64,000 bases of DNA from Anaerolineales bacterium (GCA_020634875.1 JACKAX010000011.1:33777-97776), one strand, 5' to 3'. Shown: positions 1 to 9,604, numbered from the stretch's first letter. Program-made: numbers and translations. Notes: generated from the sequence alone by a model not told the origin.

Positions 1-242
1 GCGACGAGCGTTGGAAAAATTTTTTCTTCAAATTTCAGTCTAATCATCCCCATGAAACGAAAAAAAGAGGAATTTTGTTGCAAGGATTTTATCTTTGCTT
101 TATAGATGATACCCCTTCTTAGGAAAATTGGTTCAGCCAGTATAATTGGGGCAGACATAAAATTTCGGTGGGACCTGAGAGGTTTTGAACTGGAAAGACC
201 AGTCAGGTTTGAGGACTTGCGTCTGGGTTTTTGGAGGTTTTT
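1..242 (+). promoter_or_regulatory. Leader and probable promoter region of the first gene
   Basis: No coding sequence is supported here. A TATAAT hexamer lies at 141-146 but the matching -35 element is poor. The leader between about 172 and 218 can pair ACCTGA with TCAGGT around an inner ACTGG/CCAGT stem. A strong ribosome binding site GGAGG lies at 233-237, five bases before the ATG at 243. Confidence 0.35.
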
Positions 243-1565
243 ATGAAACGCACGTTAAAATTAATGGTTGGAGTGTTGGCTTTTTGGGGGCTGGTAACTG
301 TTGCTGTTCAAGCTGAGGGGGGTGGGTATCTTATGTCGCTCCCGCTTATCACCCGGGGGCCAACCTGGGATGAAGTCGGTGCAAGTTCGGCAAGTGGCGG
401 GGGCATTAGTAACAGTCTTACATATTATGGCGTTGAAACGCCTGTAATGGCAATTGCTCCTGATGGTATGCCCTATGTCGTCTGGACAGGGAAAAGTGAA
501 CAAGACTTAAGTAGACCGGGAGAAATCTATGTGCAGGCTTGGGATGGTAGCAGTTGGGGAGAAGTAGGTGAAGGATCAGCAAGTGGGGAAGGGATTAGCC
601 AGGGGGGGGAACTCTCAATATTTCCCTCCATAGCGATTGCACCAGATGGAACAGTCTATGTTGCCTGGGGCGAATTGCTCGATAACGGATTTAGTGCCCA
701 AATTTATATCAAAGCCTGGGATGGCGAAAATTGGTTGGAGGTGGGCGAGGGTTCCGCAAGTGGAAACGGGATCAGCCAAGCCTTTTATTCCACTTTCCCG
801 TCGGTCGCGATTGCGCCAGACGGCACTCCTTATGTAGCCTGGCAAGATGCGGATCCCTGGGGAAGCTCTTCATCAATTTTCGTGCGAGCCTGGAATGGCA
901 GTCATTGGGTTGATGTGGGGGAGGGTTTGGTAACTATTGGGGGAATCAGTGGTGAAGCGCCCTCTCTGGCATTTGCGCCGGATGGTACCCTTTATCTTGC
1001 CTGGAGAAGCACCAATTCTATTTATGTGTTAGCCTGGAATGGCACCGATTGGGGGGAAGTGGGTGCCGGATCGGCTAGCGGGGGCGGTATAAGTAATGAT
1101 TTTTGGTACTCTGGCGACCCATCGCTTGCAATTGCTCCAGATGGGACCCCTTATGTAGCTTGGGAAAGAACTAATGGGATAGGTAGTAGCAGGGCGATTT
1201 TCATCAGGAGGTGGAAAGGCAATATTTGGGAAGAAGTAGGCCTGGGGTCGGCAACAGGGGCGGGAATCAGCAATGCTTCCGGGGTATTCGGGTTACCTGG
1301 TTTGGCAGTTGCCCCGGATAACATGCCTTATTTGGTCTGGAGCGATGAAAGCAGTGGAAATTTGGAAATATATATCCGTACCTGGAATGGGACTGCTTGG
1401 ATTGAAGTCGGGGACGGATCTGCAAGTGGAGGAGGCATCAGCAATAATCCTGGTATATCAAAAACGCCTGTTATTGCGGTTTCGCCGGATGGAAAATTCT
1501 ATGTGACCTGGCCGGACGACAGCGATGGAAATTGGCAGATTTACGTGCGGCAATATGTTAAATAG
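243..1565 (+). CDS. Secreted repeat (beta-propeller-like) protein
   Basis: The protein is about 440 residues. A Sec signal peptide (MKRTLK followed by a hydrophobic stretch) is followed by six to seven repeats of roughly 60 residues. Each repeat has the pattern WxEVGxGSASGxGIS, then AIAPDGTPYVAW, and then an Ile/Tyr-rich strand ending in W(N/D)G. Such repeats are typical of beta-propeller or sialidase-like folds; no catalytic residues are recognised. An in-frame TTG at 231 would also open the frame, but ATG 243 has GGAGG at the right spacing and begins the signal peptide. Soon after the signal peptide comes SLPLITR, resembling the terminal tag of the protein at 4925-7918. A hairpin terminator follows at 1607. 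The likely location is the cell surface; the ligand is unknown. Confidence 0.8.
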   Translation: MKRTLKLMVGVLAFWGLVTVAVQAEGGGYLMSLPLITRGPTWDEVGASSASGGGISNSLTYYGVETPVMAIAPDGMPYVVWTGKSEQDLSRPGEIYVQAWDGSSWGEVGEGSASGEGISQGGELSIFPSIAIAPDGTVYVAWGELLDNGFSAQIYIKAWDGENWLEVGEGSASGNGISQAFYSTFPSVAIAPDGTPYVAWQDADPWGSSSSIFVRAWNGSHWVDVGEGLVTIGGISGEAPSLAFAPDGTLYLAWRSTNSIYVLAWNGTDWGEVGAGSASGGGISNDFWYSGDPSLAIAPDGTPYVAWERTNGIGSSRAIFIRRWKGNIWEEVGLGSATGAGISNASGVFGLPGLAVAPDNMPYLVWSDESSGNLEIYIRTWNGTAWIEVGDGSASGGGISNNPGISKTPVIAVSPDGKFYVTWPDDSDGNWQIYVRQYVK

Positions 1566-1606
1566 CTCAAGTACCTTGACGGCGAAAAATCGAGTTCTTG
1601 CCTTAT

Positions 1607-1628
1607 AAGCGGGGTATTCCCGCTTTTT
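1607..1628 (+). terminator. Intrinsic terminator of the secreted repeat protein gene
   Basis: AAGCGGG and CCCGCTT form a seven-base-pair stem with a five-base loop, directly followed by T residues, 42 bases after the stop codon. Confidence 0.8.
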
Positions 1629-1886
1629 ATGAGCATTTTTTTGCGAGAAATACCAGCTTTCAGAGAAAAAGTACGGTTTTTAAGGAGTGTAATCCCTAAC
1701 GGTGGGTGGGGGTCTTTTATTTCCTGCGTGGGGATTTTATAGTTAATGGTTAGGGTAAGAATGGTCATCAGAGAAACTCCTGATAGAGAAAAAGGAGACT
1801 TGTGATTCTTACTTGCATGATGATGAAATTAGATAGGAAAATTCGGAAGCTCTTGGAGGCCCTTGGGCAAATATTTGAGGTTATTC

Positions 1887-1994
1887 ATGAAAAGCACGTT
1901 CAAATTAATAGTTGGAGTACTTTCCTTTTCCTTGAGTTGGTCAGACGATAGCAGCGGGATAGATCAAATCTACGTGCTGCGGTATACCAGATAG
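1887..1994 (+). pseudogene. Collapsed paralogue of the secreted repeat protein
   Basis: This 35-codon open frame starts like the signal peptide of the gene at 243 (MKSTFKLIVGVL versus MKRTLKLMVGVL). It then jumps directly to a match of that protein's extreme C terminus (WSDDSSGIDQIYVLRYTR versus WPDDSDGNWQIYVRQYVK). The whole repeat region is missing, so this is best read as an internal deletion product of a duplicated gene. A ribosome binding site (TGAGG, six bases upstream) is still present, so a short peptide could be made. The rest of the gap 1629-2127 shows no other gene. Confidence 0.7.
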
Positions 1995-2127
1995 TGGCCC
2001 TGTTTGGAGTATACTTTTAGGGTCCCTTTTTCGTCGCCGCCCTTTCTTTCGGTAGACATTTACCCCTGAATACCCTTTTTCTTTAAATTTTTTTCTGAGT
2101 TTGGCATAAGCCCTCAAGGAGGTTGCG

Positions 2128-3084
2128 ATGTCTCTTACCATTATCATTGAAGTGGTTATTGGCGTATTGTTTGTCTGGATTTTGTTGGCCTTGATTACCT
2201 CACAGGTATCGGAGTGGTTAGCCGCGCTGTTTAAATGGCGGGCAAAGATGTTGGAAACCACTATCCGCAATATGTTAGGGTGTGAATCGCTTTGTAAAGA
2301 TTTTTATGGGCACCCTCTGATTAAGGGATTACATAGCGATGCCGGAAAGCGGATACCCTCTTATATTCCCAAAAATCAGTTTGCGTTAGTCGTGTTTGAT
2401 GTGTTTATCCAAGCTGGTACGAAGGAATCCGAAGTGGTTAAAACAGTCGAACAGGTAGAGAGCCAGGCAGGCACGGTTTATAATCAATTGCGGGCGGCAG
2501 TGGATCATTTCAGTAAGAAAATTGGGGATGATAAACAAGGGTTAGCCCATGCAATGGACACATTATTTATTGATGTCAAAACCGTGGGTGAGAAGGTACA
2601 GGAGGCAGATCAGGCGTTGGGTCAGGCACGCAAACGGATGGAAGCATGGTTTGATGATGCAATGGATCGTCTGAGCGGGGCGTACAAACGGCGTGCACAA
2701 CTTTCCGCGATTCTTATTGGCATGGTTTTGGCCTTTGCCATCAATGCCGATTCGCTCGCGATTGCCAATGCTTTGTGGACCCAACCCGCCGTGCGCGATG
2801 CGGTGGTTGCCCAGGCTGAGCAATTGCAGTTACCCGAAAACCAGACTTCCCCTTCGCAGGAGCAGACGCTGGAATATGTGAATACCCTGGGTGAGCTTTC
2901 GTTGCCGTTGGGGTGGGGGCCAGAAAACATCCCCTCGAACTTTAACAGCTGGATTGTAAAAGTAGGCGGCATTCTTCTCAGCGGGGCAGCTGCGGCACAA
3001 GGCGCTCCCTTTTGGTTTGAAATCTTGCGAAAACTGCTCGATCTCCGCAAACCCGCGGCAAAAACGGAGGAAAACGCGGCTTAA
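2128..3084 (+). CDS. Uncharacterised membrane protein
   Basis: This is a 318-residue protein with a strong ribosome binding site (AAGGAGG). The N terminus is a transmembrane helix (residues about 4-25), followed by a polar, helical middle part of about 150 residues. A second hydrophobic segment lies near residues 192-215 and a third near 275-295. The C-terminal stretch GAPFWFEILRKLLDLRKP resembles the ending of a widespread uncharacterised bacterial membrane family, but I cannot name it. It stands 28 bases before dinB on the same strand and may be co-transcribed with it; no function follows from this. Confidence 0.75.
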   Translation: MSLTIIIEVVIGVLFVWILLALITSQVSEWLAALFKWRAKMLETTIRNMLGCESLCKDFYGHPLIKGLHSDAGKRIPSYIPKNQFALVVFDVFIQAGTKESEVVKTVEQVESQAGTVYNQLRAAVDHFSKKIGDDKQGLAHAMDTLFIDVKTVGEKVQEADQALGQARKRMEAWFDDAMDRLSGAYKRRAQLSAILIGMVLAFAINADSLAIANALWTQPAVRDAVVAQAEQLQLPENQTSPSQEQTLEYVNTLGELSLPLGWGPENIPSNFNSWIVKVGGILLSGAAAAQGAPFWFEILRKLLDLRKPAAKTEENAA

Positions 3085-3111
3085 TACGCCAGGGCGAACG
3101 TTGAGACAATT

Positions 3112-4185
3112 ATGCGGACGATCATTCATTTAGATTTGGACGCGTTCTATTGCGCGGTGGAAGAGCAATTCGAACCCGGCTTGCGCGGGAAACCGTTTGC
3201 GGTCGGGGGCAAACCCACCGAACGTGGTGTCGTTTCCTCATGTTCATATCCAGCACGGGCGCGGGGCGTGCGCTCGGCCATGCCCATGTCCCGCGCGTTG
3301 CGTCTCTGCCCAGGGCTGATCATCGTTTCCCCTCACTTTGACCGTTACCGTCCCGCCTCCCAACAAGTAATGGCGCGCTTGCATGCCCTGACCCCGCTCG
3401 TGGAGCAAATTTCCATAGACGAAGCTTTTTTGGATGTCACCGCCCTCTCCGACCTGCCCGAAACCCTCGCTCGCCAATTACAAACAACGATTAATATCGA
3501 ACTTAACCTCCCTTGTTCTTTAGGTATTGCCTCGAACAAACTCGTTGCCAAAATCGCGTCTGACCATGGAAAAAGTCTCGCACAGGGAGGTGCTCCGCCC
3601 AACGCCATCACGTTTGTGCCCCCCGGCACCGAGGCGGAATTCCTTGCCCCGCTCCCGGTGGAACGTTTATGGGGTGTCGGTCCGAAAACTGCTGCTCGTC
3701 TGGAAGAAATGGGGGTAAAGACTATCGGTGACCTCGCACGAGTCCCGGAACTCGATCTCCTTCGCGCTTTTGGCAAAAATGGCGAAGAAATGGCGCACCA
3801 CGCCCGCGGGTTAGATAATCGTCCCATTGTTACCGAACGCGAAACAAAATCAATCAGCCAGGAAATCACCTTCTCGCGCGATGTCTCCGACCCATCTCGT
3901 CTTCGTGCCGTCATCCTCGAACAGGCCGAAAGCATCTCCCACCAACTGGCCACGGAAAATCTGTCCGCGACCACTGTCAAACTCAAACTGCGTTGGCCCG
4001 ATTTTAGCACCCTTACCCGCCAAACTACCTTTCGCCAACCTATCACCGACGCGGCCCTAATCGCTCAAACCGCGTGGCATCTGCTCGAAAAAGTCTGGCA
4101 TCCCGGACAGGCTATCCGTCTCCTGGGTGTGGGCGTTTCTGGCCTGGACGATTATCCAAAGCAATTAGGTTTGTGGGAGCACTGA
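3112..4185 (+). CDS. dinB: DNA polymerase IV (Y-family translesion polymerase)
   Basis: At 357 residues it has normal DinB length. Catalytic metal-binding residues are visible in HLDLDAFYCAVE near the N terminus and in SIDEAFLDVT near residue 100. The (HhH)2 thumb region WGVGPKTAARLEEMGV and a little-finger domain ending in LLGVGVSGL follow. The enzyme copies damaged templates with low fidelity in the cytoplasm. There is no beta-clamp motif of the canonical QxxLxLF type at the very C terminus, although the ending PKQLGLWEH is a plausible variant. The ATG lacks a clear Shine-Dalgarno sequence and may depend on translation of the upstream gene. Confidence 0.95.
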   Translation: MRTIIHLDLDAFYCAVEEQFEPGLRGKPFAVGGKPTERGVVSSCSYPARARGVRSAMPMSRALRLCPGLIIVSPHFDRYRPASQQVMARLHALTPLVEQISIDEAFLDVTALSDLPETLARQLQTTINIELNLPCSLGIASNKLVAKIASDHGKSLAQGGAPPNAITFVPPGTEAEFLAPLPVERLWGVGPKTAARLEEMGVKTIGDLARVPELDLLRAFGKNGEEMAHHARGLDNRPIVTERETKSISQEITFSRDVSDPSRLRAVILEQAESISHQLATENLSATTVKLKLRWPDFSTLTRQTTFRQPITDAALIAQTAWHLLEKVWHPGQAIRLLGVGVSGLDDYPKQLGLWEH

Positions 4186-4260
4186 GGGGAAGTGGTCTGA
4201 ACTCCCTTTTCTCCCGAATTTCTAAAATTCTTTCTGAGTTATCTGTGTAAAATTTATAGC

Positions 4261-4731
4261 ATGTCGAATCCCCCGCCCGTTTCCCAAGCTCTCCTCGAAA
4301 AAAAAATCCCCCACCGCGTATTTACCCATCCCGGTCTTGTCACCTCCCTCGAACAAGCTGCCCATGAACGGGGACAACAACCCGAACAGGTCATCCGGTC
4401 CATTCTTTTCCGCCTGTCGGAGAACGAATTTCTTATGGTACTCATGGCTGGCCCAGCCCAAATCCCGTGGAAAGCCTTACGAAAATATGTCGGTTCATCC
4501 CGCCTGACGATGGCGAGCGAAGAAGAAGTCCTGACTGTGACCGGATATGTAACTGGGGCAGTTGGGCCGTTCGGGATTCCCGCTTCTCTTCGGATTTTGG
4601 TAGACGCCAGTGTCCTCGCCCAAACCGAAGTTTCCCTGGGTTCTGGCGTACGCGGGACCACGATCATTCTCCGGGTCGCTGATTTGATGCAGGCGTTAGG
4701 AGAAGTAGAAGTAGTAGATTTTACAAGTTGA
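4261..4731 (+). CDS. YbaK/ProX-type aminoacyl-tRNA deacylase
   Basis: The 156-residue protein matches the single-domain YbaK/EbsC family, which hydrolyses mischarged aminoacyl-tRNAs such as Cys-tRNA(Pro). Visible family features are an N-terminal helix followed by HRVFTHPG, an alternating strand region FLMVLMAGPAQIPWKALRKY, the VTGYVTGAVGPFG loop, which is the family's diagnostic glycine-rich segment, and a C-terminal GTTIILRVADL. The family Lys expected near the substrate pocket probably corresponds to WKALRK. It lies 75 bases after dinB with no obvious promoter between. The exact tRNA substrate cannot be told from sequence. Confidence 0.85.
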   Translation: MSNPPPVSQALLEKKIPHRVFTHPGLVTSLEQAAHERGQQPEQVIRSILFRLSENEFLMVLMAGPAQIPWKALRKYVGSSRLTMASEEEVLTVTGYVTGAVGPFGIPASLRILVDASVLAQTEVSLGSGVRGTTIILRVADLMQALGEVEVVDFTS

Positions 4732-4831
4732 AGATTTTTTTTGGGGGGAATTTGTCTGTTCCAAGAGGATTCACTTTAACTTTGGCAGGTGGGGTGGACA
4801 TGCGGGAACTCATCTAATTAACGGAGTTAGC

Positions 4832-4887
4832 CCGAATTTTGAAAGTGTGGGCAGGGTATACGCCCCGCCCACACTTTCAAAATTCGG
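4832..4887. terminator. Long hairpin between convergent genes
   Basis: Two perfectly complementary 21-base arms (4832-4852 and 4867-4887) enclose a 14-base loop. The element sits between the stop codons of two convergent genes. There is no strong T tract on either side, so it may act as a bidirectional terminator or as a 3'-end stabiliser. Confidence 0.7.
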
Positions 4888-4924
4888 ATGATTTCCTATC
4901 GAAAATAGAAGGACCTTTATTAAT

Positions 4925-7918
4925 TTACCTTACGACGAGGGGCAGAAAAACATCGTAAGGATTTTTGTCAATTAATAGGAAAACGGTTGCACTGCTTGAG
5001 GCATACACACTCCCGTCCGATCCTGTCCAGGTAAACGAAGTCGAGCCACTCCAATCCGATGCTGGGACGAAGACTAAAAGACTGATCTCCGTAGCAGAAA
5101 TTTCCTGATTAATGGTAACAGGTACGCCGTTCAATTCAAGCGTTCCCTCCGTGGGGAGCGCGGTGATTTGAATGGTTACCAGTGTGTCGCCATCTCCATC
5201 GTTAAAGTGGGTGGTGAAGTCGCTCAGGGCGAAGGTGATTGAAGTATTGACCGGCGCGGTTTTGGTGAAGTTGGAAACGGTCGGGATCGCATTGACTTCG
5301 TTGACGGTGATGGTAAATGTTTGTGCGGCGAAGAGGGCGGGAGTGCCATCGTCCGTAACGCGGATGGTGATGGGGTAGATGCCGGGACCTTGCGCTTCCG
5401 TGGGGGTCCAGGTGAAGAGGCCAGTGCTGCTGTCAATGCTTACGCCATCGGGCGCACCAATTTCAACGGAGAAGGTCAAAGTGTTTGCGGGCAAATCTAT
5501 ATCTGCCGCGTTTGCTGTGAAAGCAAGGGGGGATAATTCGTTAACGGTTTGGTTGGGCAGGGGATCGAGCGTGGGAGCCAGATTGATTTCGTTCACCGAC
5601 ACGGTGATGGTTTCAAAATCGCTGAGGGCGGGGGTTCCGTTGTCGGTCACGCGGATCGTGATGGGGTATGCGCCAGGACCTTGCGCTTCCGTGGGGGTCC
5701 AGGTAAAGAGGCCGGTGCTGCTGTCAATGCTTGCACCTGTTGGAAAGCCCGGGTCCAGGGAAAAGGTCAAAGTGTCCCCATCCACATCGTTGGCGTCCGC
5801 ATCTACAGAAAGTTGCACCAATTCGTTTACGGTTTGATTGCCTAGCGCGCTGAGGGCGGGGGCGTCGTTGATCGGATTCACGGTCACCGCGACGGTATCG
5901 GTATCCGTGAGGGGACCGCCTGACCCCGTGTTACCGTTGTCGTTCGCAGAAAGCGTCAGGGTATCGGCACCCGCGTAATTCTGGACGCCTTGGTAGGTAA
6001 CGCTGTTGAGGGCGGTATTGATGTCGGATAGCGTGCCCTGATAGGTCATGGAAGCAGTGCCGTTGCCCCCTGCGATAACCGTTAACCCGCTGGTCGTGGA
6101 AACCGTAAGGGTGCCATGATCCGCCGTGAGGGTGAATTGGAAGTTCGTAGCGTTGCCTGCATCGGGGTCCGTAATCCCAAAAATCAGCCCGGCGTGGGCG
6201 GTATCTTCATTGACATTAAACGCGGCGGGCACAGTATTCATGGGGGCATCGTTGACGGCGGTCAGCGTGAGATTTACGAATGCGCCTGTGGTGGCATAAA
6301 CCAGACCATCGAACCCATTCCAACCAAAGCTGGTGGAGCCAGACCAATTTTCGGCAGGCTCAAAGACGAGATTCCCCAAGTTGGCGGTGATGATCTCTTC
6401 GTCGAGCACAACCGGCATGCCTCCCAAGAGGAGCGTTCCATTGGCAGGCAGGGAGGTAACTTTGATTTTGTTTAATAAGTCCCCATCCGGGTCGCTAAAG
6501 TGAGCGGTGAAATCGGACGCGGTGAAAGAAACATTGGTATCTTCGCTGCCAGTTTTGGAAACGTTGCTGACCGTGGGCGGGTTATTGACCGAAAGGTAGC
6601 GCGCCACGCCAAAGTTGAAGTCGCCCAAACTAACCGGCTGATCCGTGACTCCGGCCAGAACCAGTTTATTATCCGGTTGGACAAGAAGCGCAAACGCTTG
6701 ATCGTCTGAAGCATCACTCGCACCGCCTAAAATTGTTCCGAGGTCGGTGGTCACTTTACCATTCATACCAAAGGTGGTATCCAGAATGCCTGTAGAGGTA
6801 TATCGGGCGAGAGCATAATCGTTGAAGGTCGAAGAACTGTCCGCAAAACCCCCTAACACGATGTGGCCTGTAGGTTGAATAACCAAGCCTTGAGCAAAAT
6901 CATCCAGGCCATTAAAGTCTGTGACGGTTTTGCCATTCGTGCCAAAGCCGGTGTCGAGGGTGCCATTGGCATTTAAACGGGCCAGGGCAAAGTTATTGCG
7001 GGTGCCGACCGCATCGGTATAACCGCCGAGGACAATTTTTCCGTCTGGCTGAATGGCCACTCCCGTGCCAAAATCATTATCCCCGGAAGTAAAACTTACT
7101 GTGGTTTTGCCGCTTCCGTTGAAGTCGAAATCCAGACTCCCATCGGAATTAAACCGGGCAACCGAAAAGTCATCTTCGCTGCCCATATCACTCATGCCCA
7201 GCACTACAATTTTGCCATCGGACTGGAGGGCAAGCGATGTGGCCTGATCCCTGGTGCCAAAGGTGGTGGTGGCAATGCCATCGCCATCGAATGTGGTATC
7301 CAGCGCGCCGGAACTGGTATAACGCACGACGGTGAAAACATTATTCGACTCTCCGGTGACGACAATTTTTCCATCCTGCTGGATAACCAACGCGGAAGCG
7401 ATAGCCCTTACCCCTGCAATCGGGGTCGTGACAATCCCACCTGTGCCAAAAGTGGCGTCCAGGGTTCCGTTGGTGGTGTAACGGGCCAGGGCGAAGACAT
7501 CGAAAGTCCCGTTGTCGCTACTTCCGGCGACGAGAATTTTCCCATCCGTTTGGACGGCGACGGCATAGGCTGTATCCGCCAGGGGACCAATCGAGGTGGT
7601 GACAATACCATCTCCGCTGAAGGTGGCATCCATATTTCCGGCAGACGTATAACGCACAATGGCAAAATCATTATCGGTTGACCCGACCACGATAATTTTA
7701 CCGTCTGTTTGTTGGGCGACGCCGTACGCGTTGTCTCTCGTGAGGCCACCAATATCGGTGACGCGAATACCACTACTGCTTACCCCAAACGTGGGATCCA
7801 AATCCCCTGCATCGGCCAAACCGGTTTGAAAGACTGCTAACAGCAGTAGTAGTATGAGGCCTAGTTGGATGGGGTGGAGAAAAAATTTTCGTCTGATCGG
7901 AAAAGCTTGATTTTTCAT
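4925..7918 (-). CDS. Large secreted protein with delta-60 repeats and Ig-like domains
   Basis: The 997-residue protein starts with a signal peptide (charged RRK, then a leucine-rich helix). Residues about 35-470 are tandem delta-60 repeats of about 55 residues (LDPTFG, then QxDGKIVVxG, then ARYTSxGxLDTTFG), probably a beta-propeller. A cadherin-like or tandem Ig-like region follows (about residues 475-980), with repeats of the form PTVSNxxKT, NDAPxxxxP and FTWTPTEAQGPGxYPITIRVTD. The very C terminus is FLPLVVR, a short tag also seen near the N terminus of the protein at 243. The ribosome binding site AAGGA lies before the ATG. It is probably exported or surface-attached; an adhesive or structural role is only a guess. 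Confidence 0.85.
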   Translation of the reverse strand: MKNQAFPIRRKFFLHPIQLGLILLLLLAVFQTGLADAGDLDPTFGVSSSGIRVTDIGGLTRDNAYGVAQQTDGKIIVVGSTDNDFAIVRYTSAGNMDATFSGDGIVTTSIGPLADTAYAVAVQTDGKILVAGSSDNGTFDVFALARYTTNGTLDATFGTGGIVTTPIAGVRAIASALVIQQDGKIVVTGESNNVFTVVRYTSSGALDTTFDGDGIATTTFGTRDQATSLALQSDGKIVVLGMSDMGSEDDFSVARFNSDGSLDFDFNGSGKTTVSFTSGDNDFGTGVAIQPDGKIVLGGYTDAVGTRNNFALARLNANGTLDTGFGTNGKTVTDFNGLDDFAQGLVIQPTGHIVLGGFADSSSTFNDYALARYTSTGILDTTFGMNGKVTTDLGTILGGASDASDDQAFALLVQPDNKLVLAGVTDQPVSLGDFNFGVARYLSVNNPPTVSNVSKTGSEDTNVSFTASDFTAHFSDPDGDLLNKIKVTSLPANGTLLLGGMPVVLDEEIITANLGNLVFEPAENWSGSTSFGWNGFDGLVYATTGAFVNLTLTAVNDAPMNTVPAAFNVNEDTAHAGLIFGITDPDAGNATNFQFTLTADHGTLTVSTTSGLTVIAGGNGTASMTYQGTLSDINTALNSVTYQGVQNYAGADTLTLSANDNGNTGSGGPLTDTDTVAVTVNPINDAPALSALGNQTVNELVQLSVDADANDVDGDTLTFSLDPGFPTGASIDSSTGLFTWTPTEAQGPGAYPITIRVTDNGTPALSDFETITVSVNEINLAPTLDPLPNQTVNELSPLAFTANAADIDLPANTLTFSVEIGAPDGVSIDSSTGLFTWTPTEAQGPGIYPITIRVTDDGTPALFAAQTFTITVNEVNAIPTVSNFTKTAPVNTSITFALSDFTTHFNDGDGDTLVTIQITALPTEGTLELNGVPVTINQEISATEISLLVFVPASDWSGSTSFTWTGSDGSVYASSSATVFLLIDKNPYDVFLPLVVR

Positions 7919-8178
7919 AAAGGTATCCTTATTAATGATTTCAATGTGTCTAAAAAGCTACACGAGATAAGTGCTCATATATACGTAAGATGTCGTAAAC
8001 CGGATGAAAGAGTTATGCCCACCATAAGAAGAGGTCCAACTTAATTTTGTGAAATTTCTTGCTACCCTGAACGCATATTTTTCTACAGCATCTCTGCCTA
8101 AAAATGTAGAAAAACCACAAGAAACGTTGTAGGAAAGGGGGTGAAAACGCTGATTGCAACGCGCTTTGGAAGGTTTTT

Positions 8179-8848
8179 ATGTTTATAAGGATGGGTGAAC
8201 CCTGTACCGTAGATGCCCTGCGAAGCGTTAACCATGAAGTGGCACAAGACGAATTCGTCGCCATCATGGGGCCGTCCGGCTCCGGCAAATCCACCTTGTT
8301 GCATCTGCCGGGTGGATTGGACAGCCCCACGGACGGCGATGCCACCCTGAGCGGCAAGCGCATGACCCACCTGACCGACGACGAGATCACGCTTGTGCGA
8401 AGACGGCAGGTGGGTTTTATTTTTCAGTTCTTCAATCTGCTCCTAACCTTGAGCGCGGCGGAGAACATCGCCTCCCACTCCTGCTCGACGGCAAAAACAT
8501 CCAGGACTACGTTTCCCGCATTGGTGAACTGCTCGCGTTGGTGGGCCTGACCGACCGCCGCGACCACAAACCCGATCAACTCTCCGGCGGGCAGCGGCAA
8601 CGCATCGCCATTGCCCGCGCCTTTGTCTACGAACCCCCAATCGTCCTCGCCGACGAACCCACCGGCAACCTCGATTCCAAATCGGCACCAGCGTTCTCGA
8701 ACTCTTGCGTAATGCCTGCAAAACCCTCCACACCACCGTTGTCATGGTCACCCACGATCCCCGCGCCGCCTCCTACGCCGACCGCGTCATCTTCCTCAAA
8801 GATGGTCAAATCGTCCGCGAGTTGACGGATATCCAAGATGGCGGATAG
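8179..8848 (+). pseudogene. Broken ABC exporter ATP-binding subunit (MacB/LolD type)
   Basis: All hallmarks of an ABC ATPase are present but split over two frames. Walker [10 protein letters not shown] and the start of the helical domain are in the first frame. The signature LSGGQ and Walker B IVLADEP are in another. A one-base loss near 8470-8480, after AAENIA, breaks the first frame. A second loss in the run after DSKS (about 8685) throws off the H-loop region, which is still readable in the third frame as VVMVTHDP. Restored, the protein would end at the stop at 8846-8848. The glycine loop after Walker A also reads LPGGLD instead of the usual LLGGLD. The host seems to have lost this exporter. 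Confidence 0.85.
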
Positions 8849-8888
8849 GCGATTATGGGGGTGATGGCGGAGTTGGAGTTGTGAAAAG

Positions 8889-9494
8889 AAAAATCTCCTC
8901 ATTGTTATTTTGGGGCTGGGCGTGGCACTAACGCTTGCGACAAATTTTTTGAGCGACGCTGTTGCCGCCAGAGAAGAGACAGGCGTTTTATGACGCGTTT
9001 CGCGACTGGGCGACGATTGCGGAGTTCAATTTTGTGATCGTGCCGGAATTGTCGTTTTTTGGGGGGACCTATTTCTCACTTGTGCTTGCCCCGGAGGTGA
9101 TTTGGGAAACGGAAAACGCCTTTTTACTTTTTCGGAGGGGGATTAGCGGACGGCGATGCCTATCATGCAGGCGGGATGTGGCATGTTAATTCCTCCCCTG
9201 GTCGCCAGTCACAATCATGCGGGGGTGGGGGATACGAGCACCGTCACGGACAAAAACGGACCGGTGACTTGCACGGTGGCCGGGATTGGCTCCAGCTTTG
9301 TCCTGGCTTCGATCATCAGCAACGCCGTGGTCGATCAGTTTGCCGCTGACCAGCCCTTTTTTCTTTATCTGACCCACAAACTGGGGGTGGACGCTGCCCA
9401 ACTGGAAAAAGATGTACAGGCATTGGGCGGTAAAATCTCGTTGGAAGTGATGACGATTAATGAGTTTGCAGGGACGCTTACCTCGGATTTCTAA
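8889..9494 (+). pseudogene. Fragments of an FtsX/MacB-type ABC permease
   Basis: Several short frames can be strung together downstream of the broken ATPase. A frame from 8889 gives a hydrophobic start NLLIVILGLGVALTLATNF. Another from about 8962 gives PPEKRQAFYDAFRDW. The last (about 9156-9494) gives GVDAAQLEKDVQALGG, like the substrate-binding part of MacB-type permeases. No frame spans a full permease of the usual 400-800 residues. The assignment rests mainly on the position behind the ATPase and on these weak local similarities. Confidence 0.55.
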
Positions 9495-9604
9495 AAACGC
9501 AAACCCTCATTGACGCCGTGAGAGAGGGGGGAGGCGTTCGAGGAGGTAGATTTGGGGGAAGGGGTATACTGCGGAAAGGTGGAGGGGACAGTGAGAGCAT
9601 GGCC

